Below, one piece after another: positions 29,410 through 36,878 of a stretch of 36,878 bases of DNA. The notes under the pieces were generated by a model. It was given only the letters and a program-made list of their open reading frames with translations. It did not search any database and was not told the origin of the DNA. The translations under genes were made by a program, and so were the position numbers. The first letter of the stretch is position 1; every line of letters starts with the position of its first letter. Source of the DNA: CAYZAW01 sp964476505 (GTDB lineage Bacteria > Bacillota > Clostridia > Christensenellales > CAG-138); NCBI GenBank assembly GCA_964476505.1, contig CAYZAW010000017.1:1-36878 (forward strand). Reading direction: 5' to 3'.

Positions 29410-31242
29410 TTAGCCTTCCTTGGCGGACTTTTTCATGCGCATTTCTTTGTTCAAAATCTTCTTGCGCATGCGGATGTTCAACGGTGTTACCTCAACAAGC
29501 TCGTCCTCGGTGATGAACTCCATGCACTGCTCTAGGCTCAGTATCACGGGCGGGGTGAGGCGCAGCGCTTCGTCGGAGCCGGAGGCGCGCATGTTGGTCA
29601 CGTGCTTTTTCTTGCATACGTTTACCACAATGTCTTCCGCCTTGGCGTTTTCGCCAACGATCTGCCCCTCGTACACAGGGATGCCGGAACCAACAAACAG
29701 CTTGCCGCGCTCTTGTGTGTTGAACAGCCCGTACGCGGAGGTATCGCCGGTTTCGTGCGCCACCAAGCTGCCCTGCGTGCGCTCCTCGATATCGCCCTTA
29801 TACGGCTCATAACCGTGGAAAATGTGGCTCATCACGCCGTTGCCGCGGGTGTCGGTCATCAGCTCGCTGCGGTAGCCCAACAGCCCGCGCGAGGGGATCA
29901 GGAACATCAAGCGGGTGCTTGCGTCCTCTGCGTGCATGTTGATAAGCTCTGCTTTTCTTGTTCCCAGCTTTTCCATGACCGCGCCCACGTATTCCTGCGG
30001 CACGTCAACGGTCAGCTCCTCGATAGGCTCAAGGGTCTTGCCCCGCGCGTCGGTCTTAAAAATGACCTTGGGGCGGGATACTGCAAACTCGTAGCCCTGC
30101 CTGCGCATGGTTTCGATGAGGATGGAAAGATGCAGCTCGCCGCGTCCGGACACCTTAAAGGTATCGGTGCTGTCGGTTTCCTCCACGCGCATAGAAACAT
30201 TGGTTTGCACCTCGCGGAACAGCCTGTCTCTGAGGTTACGGGAGGTTACATACTTGCCCTCGCGCCCGGCAAAGGGACTGTCGTTTACGAGGAACAGCAT
30301 GCTCATGGTGGGCTCGTCGATATGCACAAAGGGCAGCGGCTCGATGCAGTTCATGTCGCAGGCGGTCTGCCCAACGGTGAGGCCTTCCATGCCGGCTACT
30401 GCAACGATATCGCCGCAGGCGGCTTCCTCCACTTCCTCGCGCTTTAAGCCGGAGAAGTGATACAGGCGGGTCAGCTTATGCTCCTTTGACACAGCGGTCT
30501 CTCCCTCGGGGCCGCCGCACAAAACAACGGACATGCCGCGCTTTGCCGTGCCGCGAAGGATTCTGCCGATGCCGATGCGTCCAACGTAATCATCGTAATC
30601 GATGGTGGAAAACAATATTTGTAGCGCACCCTCCGGGTCGCCCACTGGCGCGGGGATGGCGGAGAGGATGGTTTCAAACAGCGGCTGCATATCATTTTGC
30701 AGGTTTTCCGGGTCCATGCCGGAATAGCCGTCTCTTGCGGAGGCGAACACCACGGGGAAATCCAGCTGCTCCGCAGATGCGCCCAGATCCATAAACAGCT
30801 CCAGCGTTTCATCCACCACTTCCATGGGGCGTGCGCCGGGGCGGTCTACCTTGTTAACGACCACAACGGGAACCTTGTTCAGTTCCAGCGCCTTTCTGAG
30901 TACGAACCGGGTCTGGGGCATGCAGCCCTCAAACGCGTCTACCAACAGCAGTACGCCGTCCACCAGCTGCAAAATGCGCTCCACCTCGCCGCCGAAGTCC
31001 GCGTGGCCCGGTGTGTCTACGATGTTGATGCGCGTGCCCTTATACTCCACAGCCGTGTTTTTGCTGAGGATGGTGATACCGCGCTCCCGCTCCAAGTCGT
31101 TGCTGTCCATCACGCGCTCCTGCACCTGCTCGTTGGCGCGGAACACACCGCTTTGCCGCAGCAGCTGATCCACCAGTGTGGTCTTGCCGTGGTCTACGTG
31201 CGCGATGATGGCAATGTTCCGGATATTGTTGGCGTTTTCCAT
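29410..31242 (-). CDS. typA: Ribosome-associated GTPase TypA/BipA
   Basis: A 610-aa translational GTPase that binds the ribosome and helps assembly and adaptation to stress or cold. G1 is AHVDHGKTT (residues 14-22), the switch I region has RERGITI, G3 is DTPGHADFGGEVER and G4 is NKVDRPGARP. Domains II, III and V and the BipA-specific C-terminal domain (RMRKKILNKEMRMKK) are present at normal length. The ATG follows AGAGG by about 5 nt. It is transcribed alone from the promoter at 31318-31346 and ends at a strong terminator. Confidence 0.97.
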   Translation of the reverse strand: MENANNIRNIAIIAHVDHGKTTLVDQLLRQSGVFRANEQVQERVMDSNDLERERGITILSKNTAVEYKGTRINIVDTPGHADFGGEVERILQLVDGVLLLVDAFEGCMPQTRFVLRKALELNKVPVVVVNKVDRPGARPMEVVDETLELFMDLGASAEQLDFPVVFASARDGYSGMDPENLQNDMQPLFETILSAIPAPVGDPEGALQILFSTIDYDDYVGRIGIGRILRGTAKRGMSVVLCGGPEGETAVSKEHKLTRLYHFSGLKREEVEEAACGDIVAVAGMEGLTVGQTACDMNCIEPLPFVHIDEPTMSMLFLVNDSPFAGREGKYVTSRNLRDRLFREVQTNVSMRVEETDSTDTFKVSGRGELHLSILIETMRRQGYEFAVSRPKVIFKTDARGKTLEPIEELTVDVPQEYVGAVMEKLGTRKAELINMHAEDASTRLMFLIPSRGLLGYRSELMTDTRGNGVMSHIFHGYEPYKGDIEERTQGSLVAHETGDTSAYGLFNTQERGKLFVGSGIPVYEGQIVGENAKAEDIVVNVCKKKHVTNMRASGSDEALRLTPPVILSLEQCMEFITEDELVEVTPLNIRMRKKILNKEMRMKKSAKEG

Positions 31243-31317
31243 AAAAACCTCTATTCTTAAAACCTTAGTTTTTCCACTCTACCTCATAATATAAGCCGTT
31301 AGGCCCACAACCGAAAC

Positions 31318-31346
31318 ATTATAGTACTGATAATAAAAGATTGCAA
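31318..31346 (-). promoter_or_regulatory. Promoter of typA
   Basis: Minus strand TTGCAA (31341-31346), 17 bp, perfect TATAAT (31318-31323), giving a leader of about 70 nt. Confidence 0.8.
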
Positions 31347-31408
31347 GCTTTTTTAGGGTTTAAAGACGGTTTTGCGGGTTTACGGTTTTGCAGGCAGGGC
31401 ATCATGAC

Positions 31409-31434
31409 GGGCCGATGTGGTCATCGGCCCCTAC
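31409..31434. repeat. Family 3 palindrome, copy upstream of typA (1)
   Basis: GGGCCGATGtggtCATCGGCCC followed by CTACGA. With the next two entries it fills most of the roughly 450-nt gap 31243-31700, which has no gene. Confidence 0.6.
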
Positions 31435-31466
31435 GATGGACGGGAAACGGTTTTTGAAGCAACGGG

Positions 31467-31495
31467 TTGTAGGGGTCGCCCAGTGGGCGACCCGC
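31467..31495. repeat. Family 3 palindrome, copy upstream of typA (2)
   Basis: TTGTAGG, then GGTCGCCCagtGGGCGACC, the opposite orientation to the neighbours on either side. Confidence 0.6.
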
Positions 31496-31544
31496 AGAAC
31501 AAACGGTTCGGAATGAAGCTGTAATGCGGTGCACCGGGGGTTAC

Positions 31545-31571
31545 GGGCCGATGTGGTCAACGACCCCTACA
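31545..31571. repeat. Family 3 palindrome, copy upstream of typA (3)
   Basis: GGGCCGATGTGGTCAACGACCCC then TACAC. It shares its right flank (CGGGAAACGG) with copy 1, so the two arose by local duplication. Confidence 0.55.
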
Positions 31572-31589
31572 CTGTGCGGGAAACGGCTA

Positions 31590-31632
31590 TAAAACAAAAC
31601 GTTACAGGAACGGACAAGGCGCTCCTGTAACG
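31590..31632 (-). terminator. Intrinsic terminator of the lipoprotein gene
   Basis: CGTTACAGGA (31600-31609) pairs with TCCTGTAACG (31623-31632), 10 bp. On the minus strand it is followed by TTTTGTTTTATAG. It lies right after family 1 copy j. Confidence 0.85.
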
Positions 31633-31693
31633 CTATATTTTAAAGTTTTCGGTTCTTAGGTGCTTTTACAAAAGCACCTAAGCCGCCGGAGGC
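31633..31693 (-). repeat. Family 1 hairpin repeat, copy j
   Basis: Minus strand: GCCTCCGGCGGC, stem TTAGGTGCTTTT / AAAAGCACCTAA with GTA loop, tail GAACCGAAAACTTTAAAATA. It starts 7 nt after the TAA stop of the lipoprotein gene and is followed directly by the terminator. Confidence 0.9.
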
Positions 31694-31700
31694 AAACCCG

Positions 31701-32177
31701 TTACCCCAAGAACTCCGCCGACACCACGATCTCGCCGTCGGAGAGGGCAACGGAGGCGTAATAATTATCCTCCGAGGAGGCGGAATACATGTGCATGGAG
31801 TCCTGCTTGACCTCGTTTGCGTCGGTGGTGAAGCCGGCTTCCTTTAAGTCCGCCACGTATGCGTCGTAATCGGCGGCGGTTGCGCCGGAAACGGTCACGG
31901 TGCAGTTATCCCCGTTATCCAGCACGGAATCGATGGTTCCGCCGTTGAACACGGGAATGCGCAGTCCGGCGTCGCCCTCGGGCCAGTCTAACGGCGCGGC
32001 GTCAAGCTCCGAAGCGGCTTGGTCGGGATCGGGCAAAACCGGGGTCTCCGGCTCGGCGGGCGCGGCAGGGGCAACAACGGGCTCCGGCACGGGGGTAGCG
32101 GCGGGGGCGGCGGGAGTGCAGGCTGCCACGCAAAGAGCCAGCAACAAAACAAGCAGCAGGGCTGTAAATCGTTTCAT
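31701..32177 (-). CDS. Small predicted lipoprotein
   Basis: A 158-aa exported protein of unknown function. The signal peptide MKRFTALLLVLLLALCVAAC carries a lipobox (VAAC) with Cys20 as the lipid-anchored residue. It is followed by a Pro/Ala-rich stalk (about 21-50) and a C-terminal domain of about 90 residues containing VTVSGATAADYDAYVADLKE and GFTTDANEV, a pattern like small beta-alpha repeats found in Gram-positive surface lipoproteins. GGAGG lies about 9 nt before the ATG, and it has its own promoter. It is probably not part of the glycogen operon, whose last gene tatD ends about 75 nt upstream. Confidence 0.85.
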   Translation of the reverse strand: MKRFTALLLVLLLALCVAACTPAAPAATPVPEPVVAPAAPAEPETPVLPDPDQAASELDAAPLDWPEGDAGLRIPVFNGGTIDSVLDNGDNCTVTVSGATAADYDAYVADLKEAGFTTDANEVKQDSMHMYSASSEDNYYASVALSDGEIVVSAEFLG

Positions 32178-32207
32178 ATTGTGATACCTCCAAATGGAAT
32201 ATGCAAC

Positions 32208-32235
32208 ATCATACCACGAAAAGCGGTTTGTGAAA
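32208..32235 (-). promoter_or_regulatory. Promoter of the lipoprotein gene
   Basis: Extended -10 TGGTATGAT (hexamer 32208-32213) with a weak -35 TTTCAC (32230-32235) at 16 bp, on the minus strand. Confidence 0.45.
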
Positions 32236-32252
32236 TGAACGCTTTGTAAACA

Positions 32253-33020
32253 CTAAGCAATACCAAACAACCGCTTGCCGTTTTCCAAGGTGGCAGCGGC
32301 GATGTCTTCAACGGCACAGCCGCGAAGCGCGGCAAGCTTTTTTGCCACCAGCGTTACGTTGCCGGGATCGTTTCGTGTGCCGCGGTAAGGCTCGGGGGTC
32401 ATGTAGGGGCAATCGGTTTCAATGAGGAGGCGATCCAGCGGCAGCTTCGCGGCAGATTCCGCAAGCTTGGGTGCGTTTTTGAAGGTGAGTGCCCCGCCAA
32501 ATGCGATGTATAAGCCCAAATCCACGCATTCCTTGGCGATCTCGTAGGAGCCGGAAAAGCAATGCATCTCTCCCTGCAAGCCGTTTTTATGAGCGCGGAG
32601 GATGTCCATGGCATCACCAAAGGCTTCCCGGATGTGCAGCACAACGGGCACCTTTAGGGAAATCGCAAGCTCCAACTGGGCGGCGAACCATGTTTTTTGC
32701 TCCGCGGGGGTGGCAAAATCGTAATGATAGTCCAGCCCGATCTCCCCCCACGCCTTTAGCTTGGGCAGCGCCATGGCGCGGGCTACGGTCTCTAAATGTG
32801 CGCGGGTGGTGGAAGCGGCGTTGTGCGGGTGCATGCCCACCGCAAGATAAAGCATATCATACTGCCCGGCAAGCTCTATGCCGCGGGAAAGCTCGTCCGT
32901 ATCGCAGCAGTTTTCCAAGCATAATATAACGCCCTTTTGCTGAAGGCCAGCAATAACGGCCTCCCGGTCGTCATTGAAGCGCTCGTCCAACAAATGCGTG
33001 TGCGTGTCAAAATAAGGCAT
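32253..33020 (-). CDS. tatD: TatD family metal-dependent hydrolase
   Basis: A 255-aa TIM-barrel hydrolase of the TatD DNase family. Metal ligands are visible in FDTHTHL (residues 4-10), the glutamate of GEIGLDYHYD, the histidine of VVLHIREA, HCFSGS and the aspartate of LIETDCPYM. Family members are implicated in DNA repair and possibly other phosphoester hydrolysis; the name comes from the Tat operon and no export role is implied. It starts 1 nt after the glgA stop, so it appears to be the last gene of glgC-glgD-glgA-tatD. That link is likely transcriptional convenience. Confidence 0.95.
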   Translation of the reverse strand: MPYFDTHTHLLDERFNDDREAVIAGLQQKGVILCLENCCDTDELSRGIELAGQYDMLYLAVGMHPHNAASTTRAHLETVARAMALPKLKAWGEIGLDYHYDFATPAEQKTWFAAQLELAISLKVPVVLHIREAFGDAMDILRAHKNGLQGEMHCFSGSYEIAKECVDLGLYIAFGGALTFKNAPKLAESAAKLPLDRLLIETDCPYMTPEPYRGTRNDPGNVTLVAKKLAALRGCAVEDIAAATLENGKRLFGIA

Positions 33021-33021
33021 A

Positions 33022-34788
33022 TCAGCGCTTCCTCGGTGCTTGCCGGGCGGTTTGTGTATCGGCTTTTATCGGTGCAGGGGGCGTGACAGCCGCCGGAGCC
33101 GCTTCCGCTTTTTGAACGGGCGCTTCGGTAGGCTTTGCCGCGGGCGCAACGGGCGCTGCCGGCTTTGGCGCTTCGGGGATCAGCGGGCTTGCCGCCTCCA
33201 TAGCGGACGATGCCGCAGGCGCTTCGGCGGACTTTGCCGTGGGCGCAACGGGCGCTGGCTTTTGCATCGGCGCGGGTTCTCCCGGCAGGGGCTTGGCGCG
33301 GGGCACGGGGTCGGGGCGCTCCGTAGGCTGCGCCGCAGGGGGCGCGGGAGGCGCGGTCATTTGCTGATATAAGGTCAAATAGGCAGTTGCAGAGCGCGAC
33401 CAGTCAAAATCCGTTTCCATGGCGCGGGCAATCATGCGCTCCCAAGCCGCCGGATCGTTCCGGCGTAAGGAGACCGCCCGTTCCACGGTGTATAACATTT
33501 CGTGCGCGTTATAATTGGCAAAGGAAAAGCCGTTGCCCGTATCGGTAAACTGGTTGTAGGGCGCGATGCTGTCTGCCAGACCGCCGGTTTCCCGCACGAT
33601 GGGAACGGTGCCGTAGCGAAGCGCGATCATCTGCGACAGGCCGCAGGGCTCAAACTTGCTTGGCATCAAAAACATGTCGCAGGCGGCGTATATGCGGTGC
33701 GCAAGGGGCTCGTTCAAGCCCTTCCAGAAGCATACCCTGCCGGGATAGCGCCACTGCGCCCAGGAGAACAGGCTTTCGTAATGCACGTCGCCGGAGCCCA
33801 ATATCGCCAGCTGTACGTCTTGGCGCAGGATATCGTCCAGCACGGCCTCCACCAAATCGAAGCCCTTTTGCTCGGTCAGGCGCGAGATCATGCCTATCAG
33901 CGCTGCTTCCTCCCGCCGCTCCAAGCCCAGCTCCTCCTGCAAGGCGCGCTTGCAAAGGGCTTTGCCGCTTGGGTCATCCGTCGTAAAGTGCGCGGGCAGC
34001 TGCATATCGTCTGCGGGATCGTAGCTGTTGCGGTCAATGCCGTTCAATATGCCCATCACCGCGTCGCCGCGCATGCGAATCACCCCGTCCAGCTTTTCGC
34101 CGTAATACGGGGTCTGTATCTCGCGGGCGTAGGAGGGGCTTACGGTGGTGACCATGTCGGAAAACACCAAGCCGCCCTTCATGTAACTGGCACAGCCGTA
34201 AAATTCTAGATATTCGGTGGTAAAATACCGGTCGGACAGGTTGAACAGCCCCTGCACCAGCTCTCGGGTATAGATGCCTTGGAACTTTAAATTATGGATG
34301 GTGTAAACGGTTTTGATTTTTGCGTACTCCGGCAGGTGCCGGTACTGCGTTTTTAACAGCACCGGAATCATGCCCGTTTGCCAGTCGTTGCAATGCAAAA
34401 CATCCGGTGTAAAGCCAAGATGGGGAATGGCGGAGAGCACTGCCCGGCAGAAGAAGCCGAAGCGCTCGCCCTCCTCCTGCCCGTCGCCGTACACAAACGG
34501 GCGGGCAAAGTAAAACTCGTTATCGATAAAATAATACGTTACCCCGCCGTGCACCGCCGAAAACAGCCCGCAGTACTGCCGCCGCCAGCCCATGTCGATG
34601 GTGAAGCTGGTGATATACGTCATGCCCGCCGTTAAAGCTTGGGGGATGGCGCTGTACTTTGGCAGTATTACCCGCGCATCCGCGCCTGCGGCGTTGAGCG
34701 CAGCGGGCAGCGTGCCCGCAACGTCCGCCAGGCCGCCTGTTTTGATGTAAGGCACCGCTTCGGAAGCGGCAAGCAGGATGTTGATCAT
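33022..34788 (-). CDS. glgA: Glycogen synthase with a long Pro/Ala-rich tail
   Basis: A 588-aa GT5 glucosyltransferase that extends alpha-1,4-glucan from ADP-glucose. The ADP-glucose site KTGGLADV is at residues 16-23, and the second domain has GMISRLTEQKGFDLV and PSKFEPCGLSQMIALRYGTVPIV. The enzyme core ends at about residue 477, the length of E. coli GlgA. A further 111 residues are almost entirely Ala, Pro, Lys, Thr and Glu, with two imperfect repeats (APVAPTAKSAEAPA and APVAPAAKPTEAPV). The ATG overlaps the glgD stop by 4 bp (ATGA). The tail is unusual and probably disordered. Confidence 0.96.
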   Translation of the reverse strand: MINILLAASEAVPYIKTGGLADVAGTLPAALNAAGADARVILPKYSAIPQALTAGMTYITSFTIDMGWRRQYCGLFSAVHGGVTYYFIDNEFYFARPFVYGDGQEEGERFGFFCRAVLSAIPHLGFTPDVLHCNDWQTGMIPVLLKTQYRHLPEYAKIKTVYTIHNLKFQGIYTRELVQGLFNLSDRYFTTEYLEFYGCASYMKGGLVFSDMVTTVSPSYAREIQTPYYGEKLDGVIRMRGDAVMGILNGIDRNSYDPADDMQLPAHFTTDDPSGKALCKRALQEELGLERREEAALIGMISRLTEQKGFDLVEAVLDDILRQDVQLAILGSGDVHYESLFSWAQWRYPGRVCFWKGLNEPLAHRIYAACDMFLMPSKFEPCGLSQMIALRYGTVPIVRETGGLADSIAPYNQFTDTGNGFSFANYNAHEMLYTVERAVSLRRNDPAAWERMIARAMETDFDWSRSATAYLTLYQQMTAPPAPPAAQPTERPDPVPRAKPLPGEPAPMQKPAPVAPTAKSAEAPAASSAMEAASPLIPEAPKPAAPVAPAAKPTEAPVQKAEAAPAAVTPPAPIKADTQTARQAPRKR

Positions 34789-35909
34789 ACCATAGAGCCC
34801 TTTCTAAGTACGATGGGGAAGCTTTCGTGGCCGATGAGGTTGCGCCCCCGCTTTACCACTACGGATTTATCCATGATAACGTCCTCCAAATGGGCTTTTT
34901 CCTGTATTTCGGAGGCCTGCATCACGATGCAGTTTTTAAGATACGCGCCTGCGCCAACGTGTACGCCACGGAACAGCACGCAGTTATCGATCTCGCCCTC
35001 GATCACACAGCCGTCTGCCACGATGGAGTTTCTTGCAACGGCGTTCTTGCCGTAGCAGGCGGGCACTTCGTCCTTGACCTTGGTGTAAATGGGGTGGTCG
35101 GGGTTGAACACGTCCCGCCGCACATCATCCCGCAAAAGCGCCATGTTGCTCTTGAAATACGAGTTGAGGCTGGTCATGCGTGCTACAAAGCCGTTGTAAC
35201 GGTAGCCGTATATCTTCAATGTATTCATGTTGCGCAAAAGGATATCCCGGTGGAAGTGATACATGCCATGCGAGGCGGCCTCCTCCACCAAATACTCTAA
35301 GAGCGTTTTTTCCATAATGAGCGCGTTCATGCTTTGCAGGTTGCTTGTGGGGCGGTACGGGTCGAATTCCATGTTGATCACGCGCCCTGCCGCATCCACA
35401 TGCAGCCGCAGGTCTTTGAACTGATCCTCCGGCTCAAAGGACGGGTCCTCGTTATACATCAGCGTTACGTCTGCGCCGGACTGGATGTGCTGCGCAATGG
35501 CTTCGTTGAAGGGGCAGTTGAAAATGGTATGAGAGCCGGAAAGCACCACGTATTTTTGCGTACTGCGGCGGATATAGCCGGAAACGCTCTTTAATGCGTC
35601 GATGGTGCCCCGGTACAGCCCGGTGTTCTCCTTGGTAACGAAGGGGGGCAGAATGAACAAGCCGTCCCGCTTGCGGTGCAGATCCCATTCCTTGCCGCTT
35701 CCCAAGTGATCCATCAGGCTGTGATAGTTACGCTGAGCGATCACGCCCACGTTATCGATGCCGGAATTGACCATGTTGGACAGCACAAAGTCGATACAGC
35801 GGTAACGGCCTCCGAAGGGCACCGCCGCTACGGAGCGGGAGTTGGTCAGATCCCGCAGGTGCATGTTGCTGTCCCCGGTGTAAATGATGCCAAATGCGTT
35901 GCTGATCAT
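34785..35909 (-). CDS. glgD: Glucose-1-phosphate adenylyltransferase, GlgD subunit
   Basis: A 374-aa regulatory-type subunit of ADP-glucose pyrophosphorylase, which makes ADP-glucose for glycogen. It begins MISNAFGIIYTGDSNMHLRD, lacking the glycine-rich nucleotide motif of GlgC, and has VPFGGRYRCIDFVLSNMVNS and the C-terminal left-handed beta-helix hexapeptides. In Firmicutes GlgD pairs with GlgC to form the active hetero-oligomer; GlgD alone is nearly inactive. It overlaps both glgC (4 bp, ATGA) and glgA (4 bp), so the three products are translated together. Confidence 0.96.
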   Translation of the reverse strand: MISNAFGIIYTGDSNMHLRDLTNSRSVAAVPFGGRYRCIDFVLSNMVNSGIDNVGVIAQRNYHSLMDHLGSGKEWDLHRKRDGLFILPPFVTKENTGLYRGTIDALKSVSGYIRRSTQKYVVLSGSHTIFNCPFNEAIAQHIQSGADVTLMYNEDPSFEPEDQFKDLRLHVDAAGRVINMEFDPYRPTSNLQSMNALIMEKTLLEYLVEEAASHGMYHFHRDILLRNMNTLKIYGYRYNGFVARMTSLNSYFKSNMALLRDDVRRDVFNPDHPIYTKVKDEVPACYGKNAVARNSIVADGCVIEGEIDNCVLFRGVHVGAGAYLKNCIVMQASEIQEKAHLEDVIMDKSVVVKRGRNLIGHESFPIVLRKGSMV

Positions 35910-36878
35910 TTGTCCGCGCCTCCCTTTTTATAGAGGTAGCCAAGTGTTTCTTTTGTTGCCACCAAGCCTCGGGGCAGCGAAGCGTCGGGCGGTATCTCCA
36001 TATCGCAGCCGACCAGCGTGATATCGCCGGTTAAGGAATTGTCTACGGCGGCGTCGGGTTTTTTATCGTCGCCCACCACGGTACGCTCGCCAATGACCGC
36101 ACGCTCGTCTACAATGGCTTTTTGAATGACCGCGCCGGCCTTGACCACCGCGCCCGGCATGATGATGCTGTCTGTTACCGTTGCGCCCTGCTCCACGATA
36201 GCGCCCGCAAACAGCACGCTGTGATGCACGCGCCCCGCTACCTGTGCGCCCTCGGTGATAAGCGAGTTGGTGACCACCGCGTCCTGAGAAATGTAATGGG
36301 GCGGCAGCACCGGGTTACGGCTGTAAATACGCCATGCGGGGTCGTACAGATCCAGCTTGGGCGGGTCTTCCAATAGATCCATATTGGCTTCCCACAAGGA
36401 GCGTATTGTTCCAACGTCTTTCCAATACCCGGAGAACTGATAGGCAAACAGCTTTTCCCCGGCTTGCAGCATGGCGGGGATGATGTCGTGCCCAAAGTCG
36501 TTGCCCGAGGCGGGGTCGTTGGCGTCCGTTTGCATGTAGCGCTTCAGCGTAGGCCAGTCGAAAATGTACACGCCCATGGACGCTTTGTTGGAAAGCGGTT
36601 TCTTCGGCTTTTCCTGAAAGGAGGTAATGCGGTTTTCGGGGCCGGTGTTCATGATGCCAAAGCGCGAGGCTTCCTCCATGGGCACCTCGATCACGGCGAT
36701 GGTTGCCGCCGCCTGATGCTCCTCATGGAAGCGGAGCATTTCGGAATAATCCATTTTATAGATATGGTCGCCGGAAAGTATCAGCACATGCTTGGGGGAG
36801 TACTGATCCACGAACATCTGGTTTTGATAGATGGCGTTTGCCGTGCCGGAATACCACTGGCCGCTTTTGCCCTTTACA
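35906..36878 (-). CDS. glgC: Glucose-1-phosphate adenylyltransferase, catalytic subunit (start beyond window)
   Basis: C-terminal 323 residues of the ADP-glucose pyrophosphorylase catalytic subunit. The visible part begins at VKGKSGQWYSGTANAIYQNQ, then has LILSGDHIYKMDYSEML (the substrate-binding 'GDH' region) and the beta-helix repeats (AVVTNSLITEGAQV and AGAIVEQGATVTDSIIMPGA). About 90-100 N-terminal residues, including the GGxGxRL motif, lie past base 36878. It overlaps glgD by 4 bp. The promoter and any allosteric N-terminal residues cannot be judged here. Confidence 0.96.
   Translation of the reverse strand, partial: VKGKSGQWYSGTANAIYQNQMFVDQYSPKHVLILSGDHIYKMDYSEMLRFHEEHQAAATIAVIEVPMEEASRFGIMNTGPENRITSFQEKPKKPLSNKASMGVYIFDWPTLKRYMQTDANDPASGNDFGHDIIPAMLQAGEKLFAYQFSGYWKDVGTIRSLWEANMDLLEDPPKLDLYDPAWRIYSRNPVLPPHYISQDAVVTNSLITEGAQVAGRVHHSVLFAGAIVEQGATVTDSIIMPGAVVKAGAVIQKAIVDERAVIGERTVVGDDKKPDAAVDNSLTGDITLVGCDMEIPPDASLPRGLVATKETLGYLYKKGGADK

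Noticed and set aside
29590..29615. parS-like site around GTCACGTGC in typA
   Set aside because: Only the central CACGTG and few flanking bases match the 16-bp parS consensus.
617..31693. CRISPR array from the recurring repeats
   Set aside because: Copies are dispersed over 31 kb, vary in their stems, and have no regular spacers or cas genes.

Overview
The window is a 36.9 kb, GC-rich (clearly above 50% by eye), gene-dense piece of a low-redundancy Gram-positive chromosome. The gene complement points to an uncultured gut-type member of Clostridia: a T-box in front of alaS, a RemB-like protein between recF and gyrB, Noc after rsmG, the paired GlgC/GlgD glycogen subunits, and the UPF0237/UPF0210 pair. 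A family-level placement (Oscillospirales or Christensenellales are plausible) is inference. No rRNA, tRNA, phage module, transposase or CRISPR array was seen.

Layout. 1-321: 5' end of alaS (-) with a consensus promoter and alanine T-box leader (340-599). 884-2608: a chemotaxis receptor (-). 2818-10028: a rightward block with a DUF815-type ATPase, a membrane protein / ACT protein / UPF0210 operon, oligoendopeptidase F, and two small proteins. 10383-11588: an OFA-like MFS transporter (-). 11850-13701: a DUF5711-like propeller protein and a CvpA-like membrane protein (+). 13702-14308: a long intergenic stretch with three tandem DnaA boxes. 14309-21702: leftward operon recF-remB-gyrB-gyrA-cca. 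21884-23561: an orphan DNA methyltransferase and uppP (-). 23878-27624: mnmG-rsmG, then noc (+). 27792-29340: a PII-like protein and CPA2 antiporter (-). 29410-31242: typA (-). 31701-36878: a lipoprotein, tatD and the glgC-glgD-glgA glycogen operon (-).

The recF-remB-gyrB-gyrA and mnmG-rsmG-noc blocks face away from each other exactly as they do around oriC in Bacillus, but dnaA, dnaN, rpmH, rnpA, yidC, jag and mnmE, which normally lie between them, are absent. They are replaced by the methyltransferase, uppP and repeats. soj/spo0J are also not next to noc. The replication-origin neighbourhood has therefore been rearranged, and the only DnaA-box cluster seen is 7-8 kb to the left.

The most unusual signal is in the gaps. 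Two families of dispersed repeats fill most intergenic regions. Family 1 is a conserved GC box (GCCTCCGGCGGC/G), a hairpin whose stem sequence differs between copies yet stays self-complementary, and a tail like GAACCCAAAAACTTTAAA. Seven of ten copies sit directly at the 3' end of a gene, in the same orientation, six of them only 6-15 nt after the stop codon (most often 6-8) and ahead of the terminator. Family 2 has three consecutive hairpins with the same kind of compensated variation and also tends to follow stop codons. A third, simpler palindrome (around CGACCCCTACAA) is also scattered here. GyrA carries a glycine at the acidic quinolone-contact position, and mnmG looks leaderless.
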